DNA of 64,000 nt, from the NCBI RefSeq assembly GCF_007744255.1, contig NZ_CP036267.1:744001-808000 (forward strand). Direction: 5' to 3'. A program made the translations under genes and the position numbers. Shown here one piece after another: positions 55,146 through 63,036 of this stretch. The stretch is from Thalassoglobus polymorphus. Lineage in GTDB: Bacteria > Planctomycetota > Planctomycetia > Planctomycetales > Planctomycetaceae. The stretch's first letter is position 1. Each line of letters begins with the position of its first letter. The notes under the pieces are model-generated. The model made no database searches. It saw only the letters and a list, made by a program, of their open reading frames with translations, and was not told where the DNA came from.

Positions 55146-58046
55146 TTAGATTGATTTTCGAAGTCCCAGCCCGACGGGAAGCGACTCGCCGAAGGCCATT
55201 TCTTCTTCACGGCTGCCGAGTTGACCACCCGATTGTACGAGTTCAATGAAGTGTGTTGTCGACTTCTGTTCGGTGAGCCAGACAACGATTTTTTCCCGCA
55301 ATGAATCGCTGATGTCGCGGTAGCGGTCGCCAGTTTTGCGTGCGAGCTGCATGACGGCAAAGCGTCGTTCGGTTGTTGTTTTTCTCGGGATCATCAGCTG
55401 ATTGATCCAGTTTTCAACGACTTCGATAGGAACAACTCCATTGAGCGGACCGTAAAACGGTTGACGTGCTCCGAGTCGACCAATGGTCCACAGCAGCGCC
55501 GGTTCAATTGCCTTGCTGTCGTGTTCCTCCAGCGTTGCCAGGGCGAGATCACCCGCTTCAATTTTCATCTTCAGTGGCAAGCGTTCGAAAGAGCCGATCA
55601 TTCTCCACGATTCGGAAACTTCGTGAGTGTTCCCACGTCCGAGGAGTCGCCTTTTGTTCCTTTTGCCGGGTCGTTTTTTCCTGTCAGCTTCATCCATCTC
55701 GGCTTCGAGTTCGAGGGCGCGCTGATACTTTTTGACTTTATCTCGCATGTTCGTCACCACAGGCAACGCGAGAGCGATTTGTTGTCCTGTTGGCAGACCG
55801 CCAGCGATTCGTCTCCAGAGAATCCACCACTCGGTGAGCGAAGTGGAGCCGGTGAAATTGAGTTTTCCCTTGAGCCCCTTCCAGACTTCCATCACACGCC
55901 AGTCATCCATGGCGACACCGAACCCGGGACGCAACGAGTAGCCCAGCAGGTTGAGCCAACGGGATTCGTGGTCCGCACTCAGGCTGCGAGAAGCTTCGCA
56001 CTCCATCAGTTCGTCCCACATTTTTCGGAGCAGTGACGGAGGCCAGTCTTCCTTCGACATCTGCAATGTCCGGGCGAGACGTTTCGCGATCCCGCTTGGC
56101 TTTTCAGATGCTTTACGACCGAATGAATTCTGGATGACAATCGCGGCGGCATCGAGAACTTGTTGATCCAGAACTCCTGCTGCCTCACCCTCACCGGTAT
56201 GGCCTTCCAGATCGGTTTGAGTGGCGGAGCGGACGTCGAACTGCAATTGCCAGGAGCGGCTGCCTTCTTCTTCGCTGCACCAGAGTTGCAAGGTTCCGAT
56301 TTCGTTCAGCTTGGCATGCACGACCACCGGAATGGTGACCGCTGCTTTTTCTTTTCGCGAACGGAGTACCGTTCGAATCGGCGGGAGGGCCGACATTTGC
56401 TCTCGCTCAATTTCGATCAGTTCACCAGGGGAATCGGTGAGCCGTGTGCTCGAATAGAAGAGTGGAAACTCGACTGGAGAGGCGACTCGCAAGTCGAATT
56501 CGAAATCGTCGAGTTCTGCTTCGAAGCCAGGTTCCGCACCTGCTGGCATCAGTGTGAGTGCCTGAAGCTGAGCTTCGCCATCTTCTTCGACGCCGACTCC
56601 CAGATAGTATGTTCGAGGTAGCCCAGCTGCGATGCGGACACCCTTGCCCCGTCGCACCATGCCGTAGTATGCCGCTCCGCGCGAGACTGCGAGGTCGTGC
56701 CGTTCGTTCTCTAAAATGTTAGGAGCCCAGTCGCTGTCGTCGCCGCGGAACCATGTCTTGATTTGATGAACGATTCGCTCTTGGATGAGCGGTGAGAGGA
56801 ATGCTCCACCGTTGAATAAAACAACATCGGGGCGGGTCGCTCCAAATTGTTGGTCGGCATCCTCTTGAACATGATCGGAAAGAAAGGCTGCCAGGTAACG
56901 AGTGATCCCAGCATCGGCGGCGTAGGGGAGTCCGAACTCCTGAAAGCCGGAGCGAACTTGTTGCGGCTTTTCAGACAGGGCTGCTTCGGGAAAGAACCCG
57001 GAGATCAGAAGCTCGTGGACTTCGTCTCGCTTCAATTCACATTGCAGTCCACCGCCGATCAATTTTGATCCACCGCCGGAAAGTGAGATGGAGTAAGATT
57101 CAGGAGCATCGGGGCTGAGGAGGGTTTCTTTAGCGTGTCGGCAAATGCGAATCAAACTTCCCCACTGACGGGGCGAGAGCTTGCCTGTCTGATCGAGTTT
57201 CTGTTCGACATGTTGAGCCAGAGCAAGATCGAGGTTGTCTCCTCCGAGGATGAGGTGATCTCCGACAGCGACGCGATGGAACTGAACTTTTTGATCTTCG
57301 TCGCTGCGCACGCGAATCAATGTGAAGTCGGATGTTCCGCCACCGATGTCACAGACTAAAATTGTTTGGCCGGGAGAAACGAGTTCGGCCCAGTTTTCAC
57401 TATTGGAATTGATCCAGGCGTAGAAGGCAGCTTGTGGTTCTTCAATGAGAAGAACGCGGTTGAGGCCTGCTTTTCTGGCTGCTTCGATGGTCAGTTCCCG
57501 GGCGACTTCATCAAACGATGCGGGCAGCGTGACAACGACATCCTGTGCTTCAAGTGGAGCGTCGGGATGAGCGGCGTTCCAGGCATCTCGAAGATGGCTC
57601 AGATACTTTGAACTGACATCAACCGGCGAGAGCATTTCGACTTCAGAGGAACCGTGCCAGGGGAGCAGGGGAGAAGTTCGATCAACCCCCGCATGGCACA
57701 GCCAGGATTTGGCGGATTCAATGACTCGACCGGGAACAAGCTTGCCTTGCTCACGAGCAAACAGACCGACGACTTCAGATGCGTTGCTGTCGTCCCAAGG
57801 CATCGAGAGCGAGTTCTCACTGAATTCGTCCTGAGCAGCCTGATAGTGAAACGATGGCAGCGTTTCGCGGGATTCGACTTGCCCCGGAGCCACAAGTTGT
57901 GGCACAGCAAAGGTTTCGACCTGCCAGTTGTCTTGCTGGGTATCAACAAAACAGAGGGCGGAGTTGGTAGTGCCGAGGTCAATTCCAACGACAAAGCGGC
58001 TTTCGGCGGCGGTCTCTACTTGGGGTTCAGCAGTCATTGATTTCAA
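55146..58046 (-). CDS. Hsp70-family protein with DUF3731-type C-terminus
   Basis: A 966-residue protein. The N-terminal half is an Hsp70 ATPase: VVGIDLGTTNSALCFVD, LIEEPQAAFYAW and ILVCDIGGGTSDFTLIRV with VLFNGGAFLSPLIQERI. There is no normal DnaK substrate-binding lid; instead residues about 600-960 form a long helical region with ILWRRIAGGLPTGQQIALAL and PALLWTIGRLGARQPFYGP, as in Hsp70 proteins carrying DUF3731. These are usually encoded beside a second Hsp70-like gene and a DUF2760 gene, neither seen here. A role as a specialised chaperone is assumed. Starts at 58046 or 58037 are equally likely. Confidence 0.85.
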   Translation of the reverse strand: MKSMTAEPQVETAAESRFVVGIDLGTTNSALCFVDTQQDNWQVETFAVPQLVAPGQVESRETLPSFHYQAAQDEFSENSLSMPWDDSNASEVVGLFAREQGKLVPGRVIESAKSWLCHAGVDRTSPLLPWHGSSEVEMLSPVDVSSKYLSHLRDAWNAAHPDAPLEAQDVVVTLPASFDEVARELTIEAARKAGLNRVLLIEEPQAAFYAWINSNSENWAELVSPGQTILVCDIGGGTSDFTLIRVRSDEDQKVQFHRVAVGDHLILGGDNLDLALAQHVEQKLDQTGKLSPRQWGSLIRICRHAKETLLSPDAPESYSISLSGGGSKLIGGGLQCELKRDEVHELLISGFFPEAALSEKPQQVRSGFQEFGLPYAADAGITRYLAAFLSDHVQEDADQQFGATRPDVVLFNGGAFLSPLIQERIVHQIKTWFRGDDSDWAPNILENERHDLAVSRGAAYYGMVRRGKGVRIAAGLPRTYYLGVGVEEDGEAQLQALTLMPAGAEPGFEAELDDFEFDLRVASPVEFPLFYSSTRLTDSPGELIEIEREQMSALPPIRTVLRSRKEKAAVTIPVVVHAKLNEIGTLQLWCSEEEGSRSWQLQFDVRSATQTDLEGHTGEGEAAGVLDQQVLDAAAIVIQNSFGRKASEKPSGIAKRLARTLQMSKEDWPPSLLRKMWDELMECEASRSLSADHESRWLNLLGYSLRPGFGVAMDDWRVMEVWKGLKGKLNFTGSTSLTEWWILWRRIAGGLPTGQQIALALPVVTNMRDKVKKYQRALELEAEMDEADRKKRPGKRNKRRLLGRGNTHEVSESWRMIGSFERLPLKMKIEAGDLALATLEEHDSKAIEPALLWTIGRLGARQPFYGPLNGVVPIEVVENWINQLMIPRKTTTERRFAVMQLARKTGDRYRDISDSLREKIVVWLTEQKSTTHFIELVQSGGQLGSREEEMAFGESLPVGLGLRKSI

Positions 58047-58176
58047 ACTGGTCAGGTCTCAAACGTTTGGCGGAATTGCCAAGCGGCGGAGAATAGCAGT
58101 TTGAATTGGAGACTTCACGGGTGAACAGTTTCATTGGTGGACGGTTTGTCGGATATTTGAAGTCTCCGCCCAAGAA

Positions 58177-59256
58177 TCAGGCGATCTCTGGAGTTGCAGC
58201 TTTGACTAAATCGCGTTCTTCTTTTTTCTCTTCGACCTCGTGAAGCGTCAGGCCGGATTTGACGAAGTAGATCAACCCAACGATCGTGACCGGGACATAT
58301 TGCGTCATGTGGTAGTAAATCGATGAGGCAAAGATGGCAGCTTCTCCTTTTTCGCCTTTAACGAACAACAGAAGCACAGCGGCGAAACAGAGTTGCATGA
58401 CTCCGAAGTATCCGGGTGAAGGGAACAACGCGACGCCAATCGCGACGACACCGGTCAGCACCATGGCGATTGTCGGATTCGTCGGAAGGCCGAAACTCCA
58501 TAAGGAGAGTCCAATCAGTAAACAGTTCAGGCCCCATTTGACGAGGGAAATTCCCAGCATAAAGAAAACCAGTCGAGCACTCTTGAGTGCGGACATTCCC
58601 TGCGCCCCTTTTTCAAGAAGCCGGCAGACTTTGTCTGTCAGCCCGTGAGGAATGATGCGCAGCGAGTGCGCGACTTTTTCCACGAAGGCCACAAACGGCG
58701 CTGTGAACATCACGTAAGCCAGACCAGTGAAGACGCCGATCACGGAGAGTCCGGCCAGAACCCAGGCCTGTTGCTGGATTTTCGGGTCGACACCTTCGAT
58801 GAAAACCAAGCCGATGCCGAGATAGAACAGCACCGCGATGAGGTCAAAGAAACGTTCGAGGACGAGGCTCGACACAGCGACCGAAAACGGAACTTTCTGT
58901 TGTTTCGAAAAGACAAAGCAGCGAGCGACTTCTCCGATTCTGGCAGGCAATACGTTGTTCAACGAAAATCCGATCATGATCGGCGGGAGCAAATCTTTGA
59001 CCGGGCGATAATTACCGACGGGGGCGAGCATGATTCGCCAGCGCCAGGCTTTGAGCCAGTAGAAGACAATCAACGTTCCCCAGATGAGTGGCAGGGAGCG
59101 ATAGTCCGCCTGCTGAAAAGCGTTGACGACCTGATTCCAGGCGTCTTCATTATCGAACAGTGGACGGACTGCCAGCCACATGCAAACGACAGCAATCAGG
59201 ATTCCGGCCGTCAGTGTGAATGTTTTCGTCTTGTAAAACGGCGTCTTGCCGGCCAT
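58177..59256 (-). CDS. LPG-synthase transmembrane family protein (UPF0104)
   Basis: A 359-residue membrane protein with about eight hydrophobic segments, matching the lysylphosphatidylglycerol synthase TM region/flippase-like family (PF03706). Telling segments are YWLKAWRWRIMLAPVG, IGFSLNNVLPARIGEVARCF, VSSLVLERFFDLIAVLF and GVALFPSPGYFGVMQLCFAA. It lacks the aminoacyl-transferase domain, so it may move a lipid or lipid-linked sugar rather than make lysyl-PG. It is encoded 130 bp upstream of the Hsp70-like gene on the same strand. Confidence 0.87.
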   Translation of the reverse strand: MAGKTPFYKTKTFTLTAGILIAVVCMWLAVRPLFDNEDAWNQVVNAFQQADYRSLPLIWGTLIVFYWLKAWRWRIMLAPVGNYRPVKDLLPPIMIGFSLNNVLPARIGEVARCFVFSKQQKVPFSVAVSSLVLERFFDLIAVLFYLGIGLVFIEGVDPKIQQQAWVLAGLSVIGVFTGLAYVMFTAPFVAFVEKVAHSLRIIPHGLTDKVCRLLEKGAQGMSALKSARLVFFMLGISLVKWGLNCLLIGLSLWSFGLPTNPTIAMVLTGVVAIGVALFPSPGYFGVMQLCFAAVLLLFVKGEKGEAAIFASSIYYHMTQYVPVTIVGLIYFVKSGLTLHEVEEKKEERDLVKAATPEIA

Positions 59257-59428
59257 TGCATGGGAACCCTTGAAGTGGTCATCGGACTGAAATCACAATA
59301 CTTCGCAACTTGTATCTGTCACTTATCTGTCACTCTTTTCGCCATCGTGTTCGCGTTTTGCTTCGTTGCGAACCGCAATTTCACAAGGCTGATCTCAAAC
59401 TTTCTTGAGCTATACTCCGGCGATCGCT

Positions 59429-59923
59429 CTAAGCTTTCGCCCCGGCGAGCTTGTGGATGTGCTTCCAGTGTGCCGCAGTGACCGGTTGAACGGACAGGCG
59501 CGAACCACGTTGAAGCAGCATCATATCGGCGATTTTCTCTTCTGCTTTGAGTTCCTCTCTGGTGACAGGTTTCTCGAATTTTTGAATGAGTTTGATATCC
59601 ACCATATACCATCTGGGGTTTTCGGGATCGCTTTTTTCATCATAGTGATGGTCGTTTTTGTCGAAGGCGGTATGGTCAGGGTAGCCCGCTTTAACGACTT
59701 CAGCGGTCCCAACGATTGCCATGGGCTTGGCGTTGCTGTGGTAGAAGAAGACCTGATCGCCGACTTTGATGTCGTCCCGAAGAAGGTTTCGCGCCTGGTA
59801 ATTGCGAACGCCATCCCAGCAGGTGGTCTGATTTTTGTCTTTTTCGAGATCGTCGATCGAGTAGGAATTCGGCTCTGATTTAAACAACCAGTATTGTTTC
59901 TTCTTTGAAGCTTTTTTCGCCAT
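59429..59923 (-). CDS. EVE-domain protein
   Basis: A 164-residue EVE domain protein of the PUA-like/YTH-related group. KKQYWLFKSEPNSYSIDDLE opens the domain, followed by CWDGVRNYQARNLLRDDIKVGDQVFFYHS and AIVGTAEVVKAGYPD, then RLSVQPVTAAHWKHIHKLAG. EVE domains bind modified nucleotides in DNA or RNA and sometimes belong to modification-dependent restriction systems, but this stand-alone form is widespread and usually housekeeping. ATG 59923 (MAKKASKKKQ) gives the family length; an ATG at 59962 is also open. Confidence 0.9.
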   Translation of the reverse strand: MAKKASKKKQYWLFKSEPNSYSIDDLEKDKNQTTCWDGVRNYQARNLLRDDIKVGDQVFFYHSNAKPMAIVGTAEVVKAGYPDHTAFDKNDHHYDEKSDPENPRWYMVDIKLIQKFEKPVTREELKAEEKIADMMLLQRGSRLSVQPVTAAHWKHIHKLAGAKA

Positions 59924-60149
59924 CGCCAGACTTTCGTAGCCGTTGAGAGGATTTGTTGACATTGCAACAGACGTTTACGGAATGTAGGTCATCGATGTTA
60001 GCACGCCAAGCTTAGCTGGTCACTTGAGCTCTCCGGCAAAAGTCGTTGAAGTTGTGACATCATTTGCTCGGGCACAATCGACATCTTCTGTTGATCTCTC
60101 TATCGTGTCACACTTCCCAGTTTTTCTTTCACTGTAAAGATGTGCAACC

Positions 60150-61568
60150 GTGTCTAAAACTCGCAAAGCAGGTTTGTTTCTGGTTTTCGTGACGGTCTTT
60201 ATCGACCTTCTCGGGTTCGGGATCGTCATGCCGTTGTTGCCGCGATATGGGCGGCATTTTCAGGCCAGCGGATTGCAGCTCGGTCTGTTGATGGCCTCTT
60301 TCTCAGCGATGCAGTTCATTTTTGCTCCGATCTGGGGCCGCATTTCCGATCGAATTGGACGTCGACCGGTGTTGATTATCGGCCTGGTTGGTTCAACGAT
60401 TTCCTATGCGTTGTTTGGGTACGCAACTTCGCTCGGCAGCGAGGGGACTCTCTTAGGGATGAGTGCCTTAACTTGGTTGTTTATCACCAGAATTGGAGCC
60501 GGGATCGGCGGAGCGACAATTGCCACCGCTCAAGCGTATATCGCGGATGTCACAGGACCAGAGGATCGTGCGAAGGGAATGGCACTCATTGGAGCCGCGT
60601 TTGGGATCGGGTTCACATTTGGTCCGCTCATTGGTGCCGGATTCGTCTCAGCTGACCCGGTTGTGAACTTGTCGAATGATCAATTTGCCGTTCTTCAGCG
60701 ATATGAAGAGGGTGGTTCAATTGATGATGTGGTCGTCGAGATCAAAGAGATCGCTCCGTTGACAGGTGACGACGAAGCCTTGCTGCGGAGTGTGATGTCC
60801 GATCCTGACGTCGAAGTGAATCCGACTCCAAGTGCCGCGCCGGGATACGTCGCTGCGGTCCTTTCAGCGATTGCTCTGATTTTTGCAATCTTCATACTGC
60901 CGGAGTCATTGACTCCAGAGTCGAAGTCCGTAGCGAGGAATTGGTTGAACGTCGGGCAGTTCACACGATTGATGAGTTCAAAAACGATCGCGATTATTTT
61001 GATCGGGATTTTCATTTCAACATTTGCCTTCGCCCAGTTTGAGAGTGCGTTGTCATTGCTGACTCGCCGCATGGGGATGGCTCCTCGATATAACTTCTAT
61101 GTCTTTGCCTATATCGGATTCGTGCTGACACTCAGCCAGGGAGTCTTGGTTCGTCGGCTGGTTCCGAAGCTTGGTGAATACAAGATGGCCGTTAGCGGTG
61201 CGGTTCTCATGACCATCGGTCTGGCACTGATTGGTCTGTCAGGATCGTGGGACTCAACGGCTGCTCTTTACTGGGTTTTACCGCTGAGCGTCATTGGGTT
61301 TTCGTTTGTCACACCGTCGCTGCAGTCGCTGTTGTCTCGATTAGCATCCGATGATCAACAGGGAGAAGTCCTTGGTGTCGGACAGAGCTTGTCGTCACTT
61401 GCCCGGATTCTTGGCCCGATGGTTGGGTTGACGCTCGAAGAAACATATCCATTCGGACCTTACTGGACCGGAGCGGGCGTGATGCTGGTGAGCGGCCTGC
61501 TATTCTTGATGCTGCGGACAGCCGTCTCTGGGGAAACGAAACCAGAAGTTGAACAGCAGGCAAGCTAA
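60150..61568 (+). CDS. MFS transporter (TetA-like) with periplasmic-side insert
   Basis: A 472-residue major facilitator with twelve hydrophobic segments. FIDLLGFGIVMPLLPRYG is the TetA-like first helix and GRISDRIGRRPVLIIGL is motif A between helices 2 and 3. After RAKGMALIGAAFGIGFTFGP, an acidic insert of about 60 residues (NDQFAVLQRYEEGGSIDDV to PDVEVNPTPSAAPG) lies before the next helix; typical members lack it. Relatives export drugs or small metabolites; the substrate is unknown. The start is GTG at 60150. Confidence 0.9.
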   Translation: MSKTRKAGLFLVFVTVFIDLLGFGIVMPLLPRYGRHFQASGLQLGLLMASFSAMQFIFAPIWGRISDRIGRRPVLIIGLVGSTISYALFGYATSLGSEGTLLGMSALTWLFITRIGAGIGGATIATAQAYIADVTGPEDRAKGMALIGAAFGIGFTFGPLIGAGFVSADPVVNLSNDQFAVLQRYEEGGSIDDVVVEIKEIAPLTGDDEALLRSVMSDPDVEVNPTPSAAPGYVAAVLSAIALIFAIFILPESLTPESKSVARNWLNVGQFTRLMSSKTIAIILIGIFISTFAFAQFESALSLLTRRMGMAPRYNFYVFAYIGFVLTLSQGVLVRRLVPKLGEYKMAVSGAVLMTIGLALIGLSGSWDSTAALYWVLPLSVIGFSFVTPSLQSLLSRLASDDQQGEVLGVGQSLSSLARILGPMVGLTLEETYPFGPYWTGAGVMLVSGLLFLMLRTAVSGETKPEVEQQAS

Positions 61569-61581
61569 GCCGGGCACTTTA

Positions 61582-61683
61582 ATGCATCTTTCGAATTGAT
61601 TTGCAGGATCTGCCGTGTGGCGAGCCGTCTATGAAGTCCTGAAGGTGACTTCGCGAGCATGACAAGTATTGCAAACGCTCTGC
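61582..61683. repeat. Degenerate family B repeat
   Basis: About 100 bp, GCATCTTTCGAATTGATTTG to GCAAACGCTCTGC. Its middle (CGTCTATGAAGTCCTGAAGG) matches the tandem copies at 17569-17760, so these form a subfamily. It lies between convergent genes. Confidence 0.7.
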
Positions 61684-61716
61684 TGTGCGGATGGAAAAAT
61701 GATCGGTGCAGTCTTG

Positions 61717-62613
61717 TTATTTTTTCAGAGCCGCCTGAAGTGCCTCTTCAAGATTCGGATGATTGAATTGAAATCCGTTTGACGTTGCGACTTCCGGGAT
61801 TGCGTTCGCGCTAGGGAGGATGAGAGCTTCGCCCATTTCACCGAGAACGAGTTTGACTGCAAATTTTGGCATCGGGAAAATGGTCGGGCGTGAAAGGACT
61901 TTCCCTAACGTTTTCGTGAACTCGCGATTGGTGCAAGAGTTCGGAGAGGTCCCATTGACCGGACCGGAGATGTTTTCATTTTCGATGGCAAAGTGAAACA
62001 GTCGAGCGATATCTTCCAGAGAAATCCAGCTCCAGTATTGTTTTCCATCTCCCATGATTCCGCCGACGCACAACTTGAAGGGAGTGAGCATCGCCTGGAG
62101 TGCTCCCCCATCTTTCGACAAAACAAGCCCTGTGCGGACGTGAACTGTGCGGATGCCAGCATCACGTGCCGGCTTGGCTGCGAGTTCCCAATCTTTGCAG
62201 ACTTCTGGAAGAAAACCGGTTCCAGCCGCTGAGGATTCGGTCAGAACATCATCTCCACGGTCACCGTAAAAGCCGATTGCCGAAGCGACAATCATCGCTT
62301 GTGGAGTATCGTCCATGTTGGCGATTGTGCGGGCGAGTAAGTCCGTCGATTGAATTCGGCTCTCGCGGATGCGACGTTTTTTGGCCTCGGTCCAGCGGCC
62401 TTCACCAATGTTTTCGCCCGCAAGATGAACGAGGACATCGCAACCTTTCAGCAACGATTCCTCCATCGATTCTGCAAGAGGGTCCCATTGAATTTCATTC
62501 GCGTCAGCCGGTTCGCTCCGAGTCATTTTGATGACCTGATGACCGCTGTTTTCGAGCATTGGAACGAGCTTCTGTCCGAGAAGTCCGCTGGCACCTGTGA
62601 TGTATATCTTCAT
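61717..62613 (-). CDS. TIGR01777 family NAD(P)-dependent epimerase
   Basis: A 298-residue short-chain dehydrogenase-type protein, close to E. coli YfcH. MKIYITGASGLLGQKLV is the Rossmann glycine motif, VLVHLAGENIGEGRWT a hallmark of the TIGR01777 family, and SAIGFYGDRGDDVLTE carries the catalytic Tyr. The C-terminal DUF1731 part is LVLGEMGEALILPSANAIP and GFQFNHPNLEEALQAAL. The substrate is unknown. It is likely monocistronic. Confidence 0.92.
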   Translation of the reverse strand: MKIYITGASGLLGQKLVPMLENSGHQVIKMTRSEPADANEIQWDPLAESMEESLLKGCDVLVHLAGENIGEGRWTEAKKRRIRESRIQSTDLLARTIANMDDTPQAMIVASAIGFYGDRGDDVLTESSAAGTGFLPEVCKDWELAAKPARDAGIRTVHVRTGLVLSKDGGALQAMLTPFKLCVGGIMGDGKQYWSWISLEDIARLFHFAIENENISGPVNGTSPNSCTNREFTKTLGKVLSRPTIFPMPKFAVKLVLGEMGEALILPSANAIPEVATSNGFQFNHPNLEEALQAALKK

Positions 62614-62776
62614 TGTCTCTGTTCCTCTCGATTCCGATCTCTGAATCAGATGAACCGAAATTCTTTGCTGACGATAACATGCTTGTAAAACTCGCGAAGT
62701 TCACTTGCGTAACTTCATTGACTGTTCGTCACACAATACAAGTATAGACTGAAATCAATCTCCGGCGACTCTGTTT

Positions 62777-62880
62777 GGAGCATCTTTCGAATTGGTGTTC
62801 AGGTTCTGGCTCGTGGCGAACAGCAGTTTTATTGATGAAACGCGTGATTCACGGTCACACGGTACAGCATACTGCTCTAA
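62777..62880. repeat. Family B intergenic repeat
   Basis: 104 bp, GAGCATCTTTCGAATTGGTG to CATACTGCTCTAA, matching the copy at 22007 but with the terminal CTAG eroded on the left. It lies in a 420-bp spacer with nothing else recognised, upstream of the epimerase gene and downstream of the Gln-rich gene. Confidence 0.8.
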
Positions 62881-63036
62881 GAAGAAGTAGAGACCGAGAT
62901 CCATATCTGGCGACTCTGTTTAAGGGTAATCACCATGGCGAGAGGGAAATAAGTGAACGACTTGTCAGTACCTCGCGACGTTTGTGCCGAAGTCCTGTGA
63001 GGTTTGCCATTCTTTCTTTGCTGCTCGCTGAAGAGC

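Noticed and set aside
59405-59878. 157-residue frame opposite the EVE-domain gene
   Set aside because: It is fully antisense to a gene with clear EVE motifs and has no family features.
59429-59923. EVE-domain protein as part of a modification-dependent defence system
   Set aside because: No endonuclease or methyltransferase gene adjoins; this short stand-alone form is widespread and probably housekeeping.
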